DNA of 64,000 nucleotides from Macrostomum hystrix. Taxonomy: Eukaryota > Platyhelminthes > Macrostomidae. Below are positions 46,064 to 58,062 of the stretch, piece by piece. The stretch is taken from contig CATNEN010000031.1 in NCBI GenBank assembly GCA_950097015.1, positions 2,916,001-2,980,000 of the forward strand, given 5' to 3'. The position numbers and the translations under genes are program-made. The first letter of the stretch is position 1; every line of letters starts with the position of its first letter. The notes beneath the pieces were generated by a model. It made no database searches. It was not told the origin of the DNA and was given only the letters and a program-made list of their open reading frames with translations.

Positions 46064-49000
46064 TTAGTGCTCGTGCAGGTGCAGAATGTGGCCAAAGTTG
46101 AGCAGTGCGTGAGACGGTGGCGGATGCTCGCGAAGGTGGGCCGGTACGGACTGGGCTTTCGCGAGTTCCTCCATGTAGGGCAGGAGGTCGCGCAGCTCGG
46201 TGTCCGACTTCTCGCCGAGCCAGGTTTTCACCTGGATCTGCGCGGGTGAGAGTCGAAACAATAGCATTATTTATACGAGCGTAGCAAGCGTTTTCAAAAG
46301 ACTTTTAATTAAAAATGACAGCTGTGGGTTGTAAGATTGAGGATATCTGAAATATGATTCAAAAGGCCCACTCTGATTGAAGATATATTGTGGAGATGAC
46401 TTAAAAAACAATACTAGTGATCCTTATGGCAGTTATCCCAAACAAGAACAGTAAAATATAACTGTTCGACGAAGTAGTGGGGATAGGAAATTACGTATGG
46501 TGTCAAATAGGATAGTAGGGTGTCAGATCTGACAGTACGGAGCCATATGCGACACTTAGGGTGTCAGATGTGACAGTAGGGTGTCAGATGTGACAGTAGG
46601 GTGCCAGATCTGACAGTACGGAGCCATATGCGACACTTAGGGTGTCAGATGTGACAGTAGGGTGTCAGATGAGACAGTAGGGTGTCAGATGTGACAGTAG
46701 GGTGTCAGATGAGACAGTAGGGTGTCAGATGTGACAGTAGGGTGTCAGATGAGACAGTAGGGTGTCAGATGTGATAGTTATGTGTCAGAGGTTAGATAGC
46801 TAGGCACAGATGGTAATTGGTGTTACTCTATGGCGCTCTCACCGCGTTCTCTTTATTCAGCATATAGGACGCCGGCGAATTGTCAATGATGACGCACCGG
46901 TCAACTGGGCGTCCAAGCAGCGACAAGTCCTTCACGTAGTTGTCGCAGTGGAAGACGCAGGCCTCTCTGAACAGGCGGTACTTGAGTGCGCCCCACTTGT
47001 CCAGGTGGTCCGACACGGGGTCAGCGTACTGGATACAAAGAATGATGCAGCAGGTATTATGTATAAATAAATAGTCACAGTGACTTCTACTTTTTAATTG
47101 AAGAACGAAACTCAAAGTTTCTCAAACTCAAACTCAAAGTCCCTGATGAACGACTCAATCATTCCCACCCCTAGCTCAAGTCGTTCTTTTACCTCTGCTT
47201 TTCTTGATACATTGAATCTAACACTCCTCTGTCTCTTCCACCTTTTAATATTCCATCTCTGCCAACTGTTAATATTCCATCTCTGCCAACTGTAAATATT
47301 CCATCTCTGCCAACTGTTAATATTCCATCTGTCCCACCTGTTAATATTCCATCTCTCCCGCCTGTAAATATTCCATCTCTCCCACATGTTAATATTCCAT
47401 CTGTCCCACCTGTTAATATTCCATCTCTCCCACCTGTTAATATTCCATCTGTCCCACCTGTTAATATACCATATCTTTCACCTGTCACTCTGACCTTTAA
47501 AAGTTAGTTCATCGTAAAGGGCATACAAATGGTGTACTTTCAAGAAAATCGGTCATTCGGTTTGGGAGCTGTCGTGAAGTAGGCAGTGAGTATTTGAAAT
47601 ACACCCGAGGCCATTCCCCTGGGAGAAAATAGCGTCATATTTCTACTAATAATAAGCCTATCTTAGCTTTGCTAATACTAAGCTTGTGAGTTCTTATCCA
47701 GACTTGAAAAAGTGCACAAAGTATCAGAGATCAATAATTAATTATTGTCTATTCAGACTGTGGCAGACATCGGCGTTGAGGCTAACTTATTCATTTTCTA
47801 TATTAAGCGAAAACGGATAAACGAGTATGCAGACATGATACAATCATCTGAACAGCCAGTGCAGTGTCACTCTCCCAGCTGAACAGCCAGTGCAGTGTCA
47901 CTCTCCCAGCTGAACAGCCAGTGCAGTGTCACTCTCCCAGCTGAACAGCCAGTGCAGTGTCACTCTCCCAGCTGAACAGCCAGTGCAGTGTCACTCTCCC
48001 AGCTGAACAGCCAGTGCAGTGTCACTCTCCCAGCTGAACAGCCAGTGCAGTGTCACTCTCCCAGCTGAACAGCCAGTGCAGTGTCACTCTCCCAGCTGAA
48101 CAGCCAGTGCAGTGTCACTCTCCCAGCTGAACAGCCAGTGCAGTGTCACTCTCCCAGCTGAACAGCCAGTGCAGTGTCACTCTCCCAGCTGAACAGCCAG
48201 TGCAGTGTCACTCTCCCAGCTGAATAGCCAGTGCAGTGTCACTCTCCCAGCTGAATAGCCAGTGCAGTGTCACTCTCCCAGCTGAACAGCCAGTGCAGTG
48301 TCACTCTCCCAGCTGAACAGCCAGTGCAGTGTCACTCTCCCAGCTGAACAGCCAGTGCAGTGTCACTCTCCCAGCTGAACAGCCAGTGCAGTGTCACTCT
48401 CCCAGCTGAACAGCCAGTGCAGTGTCACTCTCCCAGCTGAATAGCCAGTGCAGTGTCACTCTCCCAGCTGAATAGCCAGTGCAGTGTCACTCTCCCAGCT
48501 GAATAGCCAGTGCAGTGTCACTCTCCCAGCTGAATAGCCAGTGCAGTGTCACTCTCCCAGCTGAACAGCCAGTGCAGTGTCACTCCCAGCTGAATAGCCA
48601 GTGCAGTGTCACTCCCAGCTGAATAGCCAGTGCAGTGTCACTCTCCCAGCTGAACAGCCAGTGCAGTGTCACTCTCCCAGCTGAATAGCCAGTGCAGTGT
48701 CACTCTCCCAGCTGAACAGCCAGTGCAGTGTCACTCTCCCAGCTGAACAGCCAGTGCAGTGTCACTCTCCCAGCTGAACAGCCAGTGCAGTGTCACTCCC
48801 AGCTGAACAGCCAGTGCAGTGTCACTCTCCCAGCTGAACAGCCAGTGCAGTGTCACTCCCAGCTGAATAGCCAGTGCAGTGTCACTCTCCCAGCTGAATA
48901 GCCAGTGCAGTGTCACTCTCCCAGCTGAACAGCCAGTGCAGTGTCACTCTCCCAGCTGAACAGCCAGTGCAGTGTCACTCTCCCAGCTGAATAGCCAGTG

Positions 49001-52000
49001 CAGTGTCACTCTCCCAGCTGAACAGCCAGTGCAGTGTCACTCCCAGCTGAATAGCCAGTGCAGTGTCACTCCCAGCTGAATAGCCAGTGCAGTGTCACTC
49101 TCCCAGCTGAACAGCCAGTGCAGTGTCACTCTCCCAGCTGAATAGCCAGTGCAGTGTCACTCTCCCAGCTGAACAGCCAGTGCAGTGTCACTCTCCCAGC
49201 TGAACAGCCAGTGCAGTGTCACTCTCCCAGCTGAACAGCCAGTGCAGTGTCACTCTCCCAGCTGAACAGCCAGTGCAGTGTCACTCTCCCAGCTGAACAG
49301 CCAGTGCAGTGTCACTCCCAGCTGAATAGCCAGTGCAGTGTCACTCTCCCAGCTGAATAGCCAGTGCAGTGTCACTCTCCCAGCTGAACAGCCAGTGCAG
49401 TGTCACTCTCCCAGCTGAACAGCCAGTGCAGTGTCACTCTCCCAGCTGAATAGCCAGTGCAGTGTCACTCTCCCAGCTGAACAGCCAGTGCAGTGTCACT
49501 CTCCCAGCTGAACAGCCAGTGCAGTGTCACTCTCCCAGCTGAACAGCCAGTGCAGTGTCACTCTCCCAGCTGAACAGCCAGTGCAGTGTCACTCTCCCAG
49601 CTGAACAGCCAGTGCAGTGTTACTCTCCCAGCTGAACAGCCAGTGCAGTGTCACTCTCCCAGCTGAACAGCCAGTGCAGTGTTACTCTCCCAGCTGAACA
49701 GCCAGTGCAGTGTCACTCTCCCAGCTGAACAGCCAGTGCAGTGTTACTCTCCCATTGCATAGCAGTGCATTGTTAGCCAAATCAGGCCGATTCTCACCTT
49801 GGCCAAGCTAGCCGTGAACAGCACGCATTCAAACAATTCGCCCATTCGCCTTAGAAACTCATCAGCGTAGGGCCGTTTGAGCACGTAGACCTGGTGAACG
49901 AAGCCTTCAATTTCGACGCCGATGCAGAAGTCAGGATCTTGAACGTACTGAAGCGAATAAGAATGAGAGGATGATTCCATAAATTAGCTTTGATCCGTAA
50001 ATCACACGGAAAACAGTAATACGGCAAGTTATAAGTGGGTTTGTTATTAGTGGCAAATCTCCCCTAGTTAATGATGAAAACAGAGGGAAAGTACTAGGTA
50101 CGTGGGAACGGGGATGGCGACAGGGCGAGCTGCTAAAGTGCGAATTCCATATTCAGTCTTCTATAATACTAAAGAACGACCTCCCATTTTCTACATTTTG
50201 GTGTAGAAATGTGAACCCGCGGGTCGAGTGCAAGCGTGTCACTGTGCCGGTTTAGGAAGCAAATGTACTTTTAATTTCATACAGTGGCCTTGTCACTCGC
50301 CTAAGCTAATGGTTAATGCTCGAAATTCCTATACAGTTTTTAATGGACACATTTTTATCGGCCCTTACTTAAAAGTAAAGCTATTGCAGCAAATGCGCCT
50401 ATTACAATAACAGATACACTACATGCGGCTGGTTAAGTGCTTTATCGACAACGATACATAATACAAATGGAAACAATAAATAGACACAAAAAATGGACAC
50501 ATTACAGACCATTTCCCAGTAAGCAACGCTGCCGAAATAGATCAAGCAGCTTTAACGACTAGTGTTTCAGAAGTGCTCAAACCGAGGACTGGAGGGGCTA
50601 GTGCTGTGCTCAAACTGAGGACTGGAGGGGCTAGTGCTCAAACTGAGGACTGGAGTGGCTATTGCTGTGCTCAAACTGAGGACTGGAGTGGCTAGTGCTG
50701 TGCTCAAACTGAGGACTCAAAGGACTAATGCTGTGCTCAAACTGAGGACTGGAGTGGCTAGTGCTGTGCTCAAACTGAGGACTGGAGTGGCTAGTGCTGT
50801 GCTCAAACTGAGGACTGGAGGGGCTGGTGCTGTGCTCAAACTGAGGACTGGAAGGGCTGGTGCTGTGCTCAAACTGAGGACTGGAGGGGCTGGTGCTGTG
50901 CTCAAACTGAGGACTGGAAGGGCTGGTGCTGTGCTCAAACTGAGGACTGGAAGGTCTAATGCACAAACTGAGGACTGGAGGGGCTGGTGCTGTGCTCAAA
51001 CTGAGGACTGGAGGGGCTGGTGCTGTGCTCAAAGTGAGGACTCAAAGGGCTAATGCTGTGCTCAAACTGAGGACTGGAGGGGCTAGTGCTCAAACTGAGG
51101 ACTGGAGTGGCTATTGCTGTGCTCAAACTGAGGACTGGAGTGGCTAGTGCTGTGCTCAAACTGAGGACTCAAAGGACTAATGCTGTGCTCAAACTGAGGA
51201 CTGGAGTGGCTAGTGCTGTGCTCAAACTGAGGACTGGAGTGGCTAGTGCTGTGCTCAAACTGAGGACTGGAGGGGCTGGTGCTGTGCTCAAACTGAGGAC
51301 TGGAAGGGCTGGTGCTGTGCTCAAACTGAGGACTGGAGGGGCTGGTGCTGTGCTCAAACTGAGGACTGGAAGGGCTGGTGCTGTGCTCAAACTGAGGACT
51401 GGAAGGTCTAATGCACAAACTGAGGACTGGAGGGGCTGGTGCTGTGCTCAAACTGAGGACTGGAGGGGCTGGTGCTGTGCTCAAAGTGAGGACTCAAAGG
51501 GCTAATGCTGTGCTCAAACTGAGGACTGGTGCTGTGCTCAAACTGAGGACTGGAGGGGCTGGTGCTGTGCTCAAACTGAGGACTGGAGGGTCTAGTGCTT
51601 AAACTGTGGACTGGAAGGGCGGGTGTTGTGGTCAAACTGAGGACTGGAGGGGCTAGTGCTTAAACTAAGGACTGGAAGGGCTGGTGCTGTGCTCAAACTG
51701 AGGACTGGAGGGGCTAGTGCTTAAACTAAGGACTGGAAGGGCTGGTGCTGTGCTCAAACTGAGCATTGGAAGGGCTGGTTATCGAACTTAGGACTGGAAG
51801 GGCTGGTGCCGTGCTCAAACTGATAGGACAGGAGGAGCTTTTGTGAAAATAATAGAAAAGTGGTCCAAGTTGGGCGGCACAGTAAAGGAGGAACCTCACC
51901 TTGAAGGAGCTATGTACCAGAGTCTCATCCAGGTCGATGACAGCGCAGATACGGTCGGCCATGGCGGGATCCCTCGGTCCCAGCAGGTCGGGTATCCTGG

Positions 52001-55000
52001 TTTGGCCATTCTTGTAGTGCTCGCTGCGACCCTCCGGCCCGCTTGAGTTGCCAACACCGAAGCAGCAGAGCAGGCGATTTAGAAGGCCGCCGCCACTGCG
52101 GCGTCGGCGTCGGCGTTTTCCATCGACTGGCGATTTCACCTGTTCCAGGTCCACCTCTGATAGGGCCTCATCTGAGATGATCAGGCATGGCGTGGGTAAG
52201 GTGGAAAATATAGCTCAGTAGATTATCAAGGCAACAATATATAAATTTGGGACTTTCTTAAAGTAACATATTTTCTAGCAAAACAGCATTCATATGGTGA
52301 GAAATGTCAATAAGCATAGTAAACAAATTTGTAAGTTTCGAAGCTCTTTTCCTTGGGTAAAACAAACATTTTAAGTACCACAGCATTAAAAAACCAATGC
52401 ATTGTTACACGAAAAGATGTCTGAATTCTAAGTGATATTGCCAATTAGAACAGAAATTTCAGGTGTCTTTGGCAGTAATTATTTGCCAACGAATGAAAAT
52501 ACCCATATTATAATGAACATGGGTATATATTCTAACTTTTAAGATAATCCATTACTTTAAGTATGGGTAATCAAACTTACTATAAATTTATTTTTAGTAT
52601 GAATTTTTAATGCATTTCTAAGTAATCTATGTTTCAAGGTACAAGACCTCATTATAATAATAGTAGTCAATTTAGTTGTGGTCAGAAAAATTGGCACTTA
52701 GTAGATTAAGCACTTTTAATGAATTATGGTACATATTGTAAATGTTAGTGATGTACATAGGTTACACTGTAACATAGGTTAGTCTAGTAACTATACCATT
52801 ACAAGCAATTTGATTTAAAGACATGTACATAAACATTAAATGTATAACTTATACTTGTCATTAATTAAAGTTTTACATTTTTGCCAGATATTATATTTTT
52901 TCTATTATGCCTACCACTTAAACAGAATATTTTCATTTAGTTCTATTACAAAGAAAAAAATAATGAAGAAAAATGTTATGATTACAAGGTTACAACCCTA
53001 ATAATATTGCAAAAATTATTTTTTTGCACTAAACTGGTGTTTAAAGTTTGTCATAGATCAAAATTTAGCTACTTTAAAAAAATGGGCAAATATCATGTTT
53101 TTATCAAAATATGAAACACTTTTTGTTGACAATAAAGCTTACATTTGCTTTTTTCTTCCTTAGTCAATCTGTAGTTAAAGCCATAAGACCATTTTGATGT
53201 AATTTAGCCTAATTTTTTGTAGTCACACTTTGTTTCTTTGGGATTAATATTTCTTTGTCTAATAATAGCAACTTACCAAAAATAAATACACATAGATGAA
53301 AAAACATACAGTTATTGGTAGGTAGGCATTTCTGGTCTTTTTGTCTGCCACAATATTGTATGCGATTATAGTTTTTCACGTTTTTCAAGTTTTTCATTTG
53401 AAAAAACTCATCTGCCATAAGGTCAAAGCTGCTACAGCTTTTATTGCCATAAAATAAAATATTGCATTGATTTTTAAATATACTCATGCCAGGGATGCTC
53501 ACACAAGTTTGGTTTGCAGGAAGGTGGTGCTCTTTGCAGGCTCCTCCCAGCTCTTAATTAAATTGTCACAGCCTGTTTTAACAAGGCAACATATATTGAC
53601 CTTTTGTTATCTGTGACTGCTAAGAGCAACAAACAAATATTGGATAACGCTGGACAGAACCTAAAACCACTACCCCAAAAAATTCTTGCTACACCCCCTG
53701 AGCAAAGACATTTTATTTGAAACAATTACAAATTTACATTTTGAATATTGAACCCAAAAATAATTGGCTGATGGATTGGCCATTGGTCTGTCTCTTGCCT
53801 TTTGCACCAAGGCTGGATTCTGCAGCAAGGCCACATTTATTTGTGGTGCAGCAGCAGAAAGAAGACTTGGGGGGTGTTATGTAATTTATGCCCTTGAGGG
53901 CCAACCTCCAAGGCACAGTGAGATTGTACACTGCCTAACAATGCGAAAATCAGGGCAGATGTACATACCTGTGTGAGCATGTGCCAGCGTACAGTATTTG
54001 TGTGCTTTTACGCTCAGGAGTCAGCATAATGGGTAGAATTATGGGGCTTCTTGAACTTTAATCCTATAAAATAGCTCCAGTTTTAGTAGGCACAGAAATC
54101 TGTCTATAGTTAAATAGATCTGTGTCTATCTATTATTATTATATATACAACTACTTTCCTAGGAATGGTTTTGTTATCACAGGATGACCAACATTTTTGG
54201 TACACAGGGGATTAGGGATTTTAGAAGATCATTCTTCTTGGGGTGTTTTTGTTGTAGGAGAATGGCAAATAAATAGGATTAAACTTCAATAGAGCCAAGG
54301 GGACCTATTAAAGATTACTCATCTCTAAAGATTACTCATTTTGGGTGGCCTTTAGGCCCTAGCCAAAAGGCTTTTGTGGGAACCCTAATATATAGGAATA
54401 CAACAAAAAGCTGGATATAGTGATTAAGAGGTTTTGGGTCAGGTAAATTCTGTGTGAATAATAAATAGGACAAACCTTTAATTGGAGACATGGGGACCTT
54501 TTGAAGATTATTACCATTTATTATAGGGTAGACCTAATGACATTTGTGGGTATCCAAATATATCTGAATCAGATACAATGATAATGACTCAATGAGGATA
54601 AATGACAGCAACAAATATGCAATGAAGAGCTCTTGTATTTTTATTAATTTATTTATATATAATGTTTGTGTATAAAAGTATGTAAATAAAGCCTAGTTTT
54701 ATTTTAAATTTTATTAAAAACTATAAGAAAACTAAGCTAACTACTTTATACATATTTTTTAAGTTACAGGTAAGCTACAAAAGATAGTCAATCAACAACC
54801 CACTGTATTCTAGCAGATTCTAGACACTTCATCATCTTACAACTTTGTCATCCACTTGGAAGGTAGGACACTTTGTCATCAGGCCAATTCGCATGCTTTA
54901 AAGTTTGGTCAGTTTGTCATCTACTAATAACAAGCAATCAAGTTCGTCATCAATAAAGTGAATACAGGACAGTTTGGTAACAGACAGTTCGGTAACACTC

Positions 55001-56346
55001 AAGGACAGTTCGGTAACATAGGCCTACAGGAGACAGTTCGGTAACATACAGGAGACAGTTCGGTAACACACCGGGGACAGTTCGGTAACAATTGAAAGTC
55101 AATAAAATCAATCTAGGTTTGTTCTAACAATGTATCTACTATCGTTGCTAGGACACAACTGACTGATGTTACTGATGTATCTGAAACTGACACGTCATTT
55201 AGAGTGTGTAAGTAGGGTAAAGGCTCGTTCAAAGGGATGTACAAAGGGATGAAAAATTAGTGCAAATTGTGTGATCACACGAAATATGGCCTCACTTGAT
55301 GACTGTATGAATGGGCCTTAAGTGTGCTAGTTGGCTGCTGAAATACTATTTATTGTAGCATTGATATCAATATACAAGAATTGTATTTTATCCGAACTAA
55401 ATATAAAATACTTTCTCAAAAAACCCTTCCAATCCAGTTTAATCAATTGTTACCGAACTGTCCCTTGATATGTTACCGAACTGTCCTATGGTGTTACCGA
55501 ACTGTCTGTTACCCAATTGTCTGTTACCGAATTGTCCTGCTACCAATAAAGTGAGGGTAGGGGTAGTGGGGCAGAGGTGTGAACACACTTCACACATTCA
55601 CACTCTAAATTGTCAAAAGTGTCAAAACTGATTATATAAGAGTTGAAAGATATATGCCAACACAATGTGAGGAGGGGTGGGGAGGGGTGGTTCTGTTTTA
55701 ACTTTGAAAACTTTTGTTTTATAGATGACAAAGTGATCACAAGTCTAAGTCTCTTTGTCATCCACCCTCTGAGATATTGGACAGATTGTCATCTGGATGA
55801 TGAAGTTGTAAGATGACAAAGTGTCCATGTACTTATTCTAGTAGGCCTATGATCCACTAGAAGATAGTGGGTGAAGTTTTAAGTCAATTGGAAAACATAA
55901 AGTATTTTATAGAATTTTATAGATAGGGCTGAAGCCTAAATTATGTCCTTGCTGGCTACAGGTTTACTGCCACCAAATGACAGCCCACAGCTGTCCTGCA
56001 AGGCTGCTATTATTATTATTGGCCATCGGGTCATTTTCAAAACCTGGATCTGAATGGCATTTAGGCCTATCTATTTAAATATATATATTTAAAGTTCAAT
56101 ATTTAAAATAACTCCACAAACTTTTACATGGACACAGTGCAAAGAAGAATACTACTACATACCAGCACACTGATTAGGGTTTGAGTTAGAGACATCATTT
56201 CCTTTCTTTTCAGGAGACTGGACAAATGATGATTCTTCATTTGATGTAGAAGTTCCCTCTTGCTCCTCTGTGTGTTCAGCTGGCAAGCTAATCCTTGCTA
56301 TGACAGCAGGATCAGTTACTTGTGTAATGACTGACGTGATATCCAT
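46064..56346 (-). CDS. CTDSP: RNA polymerase II CTD small phosphatase (SCP/CTDSP family)
   Basis: Five coding exons: 56346-56163, 52171-51900, 49947-49798, 47028-46843, 46237-46064, phases 1, 0, 0, 0, giving 321 aa (human CTDSP1-like proteins are 261-276). It is a nuclear HAD-type phosphatase that removes phosphate from Ser5 of the Pol II tail. Exon 1 opens [11 protein letters not shown], like the CTDSPL start. Exon 2 has the basic run and the Cys pair (LLCCFG) where family members are palmitoylated, then the catalytic [12 protein letters not shown] (nucleophile Asp141, Asp143). Exon 3 has VYVLKRP and [14 protein letters not shown]. Exon 4 has [20 protein letters not shown] and DNSPASY. Exon 5 has [15 protein letters not shown]. 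The C-terminal tail, rich in His, is longer than in human. Which of the three vertebrate paralogues it matches cannot be decided. Confidence 0.95.
46500..46797. repeat. 20-bp minisatellite in phosphatase intron 4
   Basis: Units of GGGTGTCAGATGTGACAGTA with variants, including a duplicated diverged block (CGGAGCCATATGCGACACTT). TGTCA and TGACA form inverted halves in each unit. Confidence 0.92.
47235..47490. repeat. 20-24-bp minisatellite in phosphatase intron 3
   Basis: Repeated TTAATATTCCATCT joined by C-rich linkers (CTCCCACCTG or GCCAACTG). It lies near the 3' side of the intron. Confidence 0.92.
47848..49757. repeat. 31-bp minisatellite, about 61 copies, in phosphatase intron 3
   Basis: The unit contains CAGCTGAACAGCCAGTGCAG and TGTCACTCTCC. 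A 29-bp variant lacks one TC, and AACAG/AATAG forms recur in the same order, showing block duplication. The array ends about 40 nt from the 5' splice site. Confidence 0.97.
50573..51835. repeat. 33-bp minisatellite with a 452-bp higher-order duplication
   Basis: The unit contains CTCAAACTGAGGACTGGA and GGGCTGGTGCTGTG. About 415 bp from 50634 recur from 51086 with an exact 452-bp shift, including rare variants (GACTCAAAGG, TCTAATGCACAAAC). It fills intron 2 of the phosphatase up to about 65 nt from the 5' splice site. Confidence 0.97.
53780..54055 (+). mobile_element. tRNA-derived SINE, family B, degenerate copy
   Basis: It shares CCCTTGAGGGCCAACCTCC, GTGAGCATGTGCC and CAGGAGTCAGC with the copies at 20632-20990 and 59706-59980. 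The tRNA-like head has eroded. Confidence 0.75.
54816..55833. mobile_element. MITE family 1, copy b, split by another MITE
   Basis: It matches copy a (19910-20354) from end to end once the insertion at 54962-55544 (plus one target copy) is removed. It is flanked by TATTCTAGCA (54806-54815) and TATTCTAGTA (55834-55843), a 10-bp target duplication with one change. Almost all CpG sites of copy a are TG or CA here. Confidence 0.88.
54962..55544. mobile_element. MITE family 2, nested, with 10-bp target duplication
   Basis: The element is 583 bp and flanked by the perfect direct repeat AATAAAGTGA (54952-54961 and 55545-55554), which occurs once at the matching site of MITE copy a. The left arm has six copies of GACAGTTCGGTAACA and the right arm five inverted copies (TGTTACCGAACTGTC and variants). 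The AT-rich centre has no ORF. It fits a MULE-like non-autonomous element. Confidence 0.9.
55945..56010 (+). mobile_element. SINE family B, 3' fragment
   Basis: Contains CCTTGCTGGCTACAGGTTTACTG and CACCAAATGA, matching the 3' part of the family B copy at 20632-20990. Confidence 0.6.
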
Positions 56347-58062
56347 TTATTTCATGCATCTTCACAGTTGAAATAAAAAAATGCGTTATAAGCTGAGAAG
56401 ACAAGCATGTTATGCTTACAATTTTACTAAAGTTATCTAGTAAATCACTTAATTAGCAACTACTGGTACTACCAGTGATTTATTTGACAAATAATAGAGA
56501 ACTTCTGTTTTATATATTATTTTTCTTTAGGAACAAAATGTATAAGCTGCAAAATGAAAAGTAAGAATGGAGCTAAATGTAGTTTTATCTATTGATTTGT
56601 GGTAACTTTTTTTTCGATGAAATCGGATATTTTGACTTCCTAGAAAATAAAAATGCCGAGACACACTAACATTAAAACATAAAAAAGTTCGCTGCCCAAA
56701 GTTGTCTCTTTCTAATACACACGAAAAATAAAAATTATTTAAATAAAAGAACTATAAAAGCTTTTTTTGTGTATTCTATTTGCAACACTTCTATATAAAA
56801 ATCTATCTAACGTGTGTAACCTGGAGTATGATGAGAGTGCTTCAAAGCACTAAATAGGCAAGCTTAGAATTAACTTTTATAAAATGACTATGGATATAGC
56901 ACGAATATTTGCATCTAAATTGCACGATTTTTTTCATATGGAATCAAATTTAACCTTCTGTAATAAAAAAAAAGATCCACAAAATACGTAATACGTTTTT
57001 AATAATACATTTAACGTAAGAATAACATTTACGCATAGTCCATGAATCAAGCACTCATATAGGACTCACTGAGTAATGCAGACAGAATTATATTTTTGTT
57101 ACTTGCACTTGGTTTTAGACGAGTGTTGAGCGTTTTCTTGAATATAGTAGAAAAACTGTAAGACAAATGGAGTGCAATCAGATTAGTGTAACAATAGGGG
57201 CAGTGGAAACAATAGAATTACTGTGACTGCAATCCAGAACTTAATAGCAATCGGACAATAAAACTAAATACATAGAAGCAATCTGATAGTTTAGATTGTA
57301 CCGTCTTAAAAAACAAACTTCTGGAATGCCTACAAATAAAAACCATAAACACAGAAACTTTAAATTTTAATAACCAAAACTGTCTCAGTTCACTGATTTA
57401 CACTGTGCAGCTACGCACTAGTATAAATTTGTTACTTTTATAGCAAAAGCAAGTAAAAACCAATGGACGGCAGACATGCGATTCCTGCTTCAACACATAA
57501 GCAATTTAAGAGAATAGCTCTTAAGCTTATCTACACTAGCCGTAAATAGAAACTAGATAGACTGAAAGAAAAACGATTACTAAATTTGCCATCAAAACAA
57601 GACAAAGAATGATACAGCGTTTTTAACAGTTCCAGGATTGGTTTTTTAGTGGGAGGGAATGCAATACTAATTGGAATGGGCATGAGTTTAGCAAATCGGT
57701 GACGAAAAGCAAATTGTAATAATAATTAAACTGTATATTAAATACAAGTGTACGTCTGTAGTTATTTTACTACCAGCTAATTTATGATCACTCGACTAAT
57801 TTCATATCTTTGTAAGACTAAGAGAAAAACAACAAATCCTTAAACTTTCTAGATGACACGAAGTCTAAGAAAACCAGGCCATTTAAAGAATTCTTAAAGA
57901 GTTTTGTTTTATCATAAACATCTAGAATTTGAAGAAATCTTGACCAAAGACTAAGTACAGAAAGTGAGAGCACTTTCGAATTAATTTTATAATTCGTGTA
58001 ACAAAAAAGTCTGCTGGAAAGTCCCGCTTTCTATTCAATTTAACAATGCAAAGTTAACTCGA
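56347..58062. other. Intergenic region between CTDSP and TBCCD1
   Basis: 1.7 kb of AT-rich DNA containing the upstream region of the phosphatase gene and the 3' flank of TBCCD1. No repeats, RNA genes or motif-bearing ORFs are seen. Confidence 0.6.

Larger units (their letters stand above)
52172..56162. other. Phosphatase intron 1
   Basis: A 4-kb AT-rich intron with no tandem array. It holds a SINE (53780-54055), a nested pair of MITEs (54816-55833) and a SINE tail fragment (55945-56010). No further exon is recognised. Confidence 0.6.

Noticed and set aside
47848-49757. CRISPR-like regular repeats
   Set aside because: These and the other arrays have no unique spacers between repeats and no cas genes, and the DNA is eukaryotic.
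50631-51505. Duplicate frames of 133 and 139 codons on both strands
   Set aside because: They come from the 33-bp array and its 452-bp duplication. The unit length is a multiple of 3, so all frames stay open.
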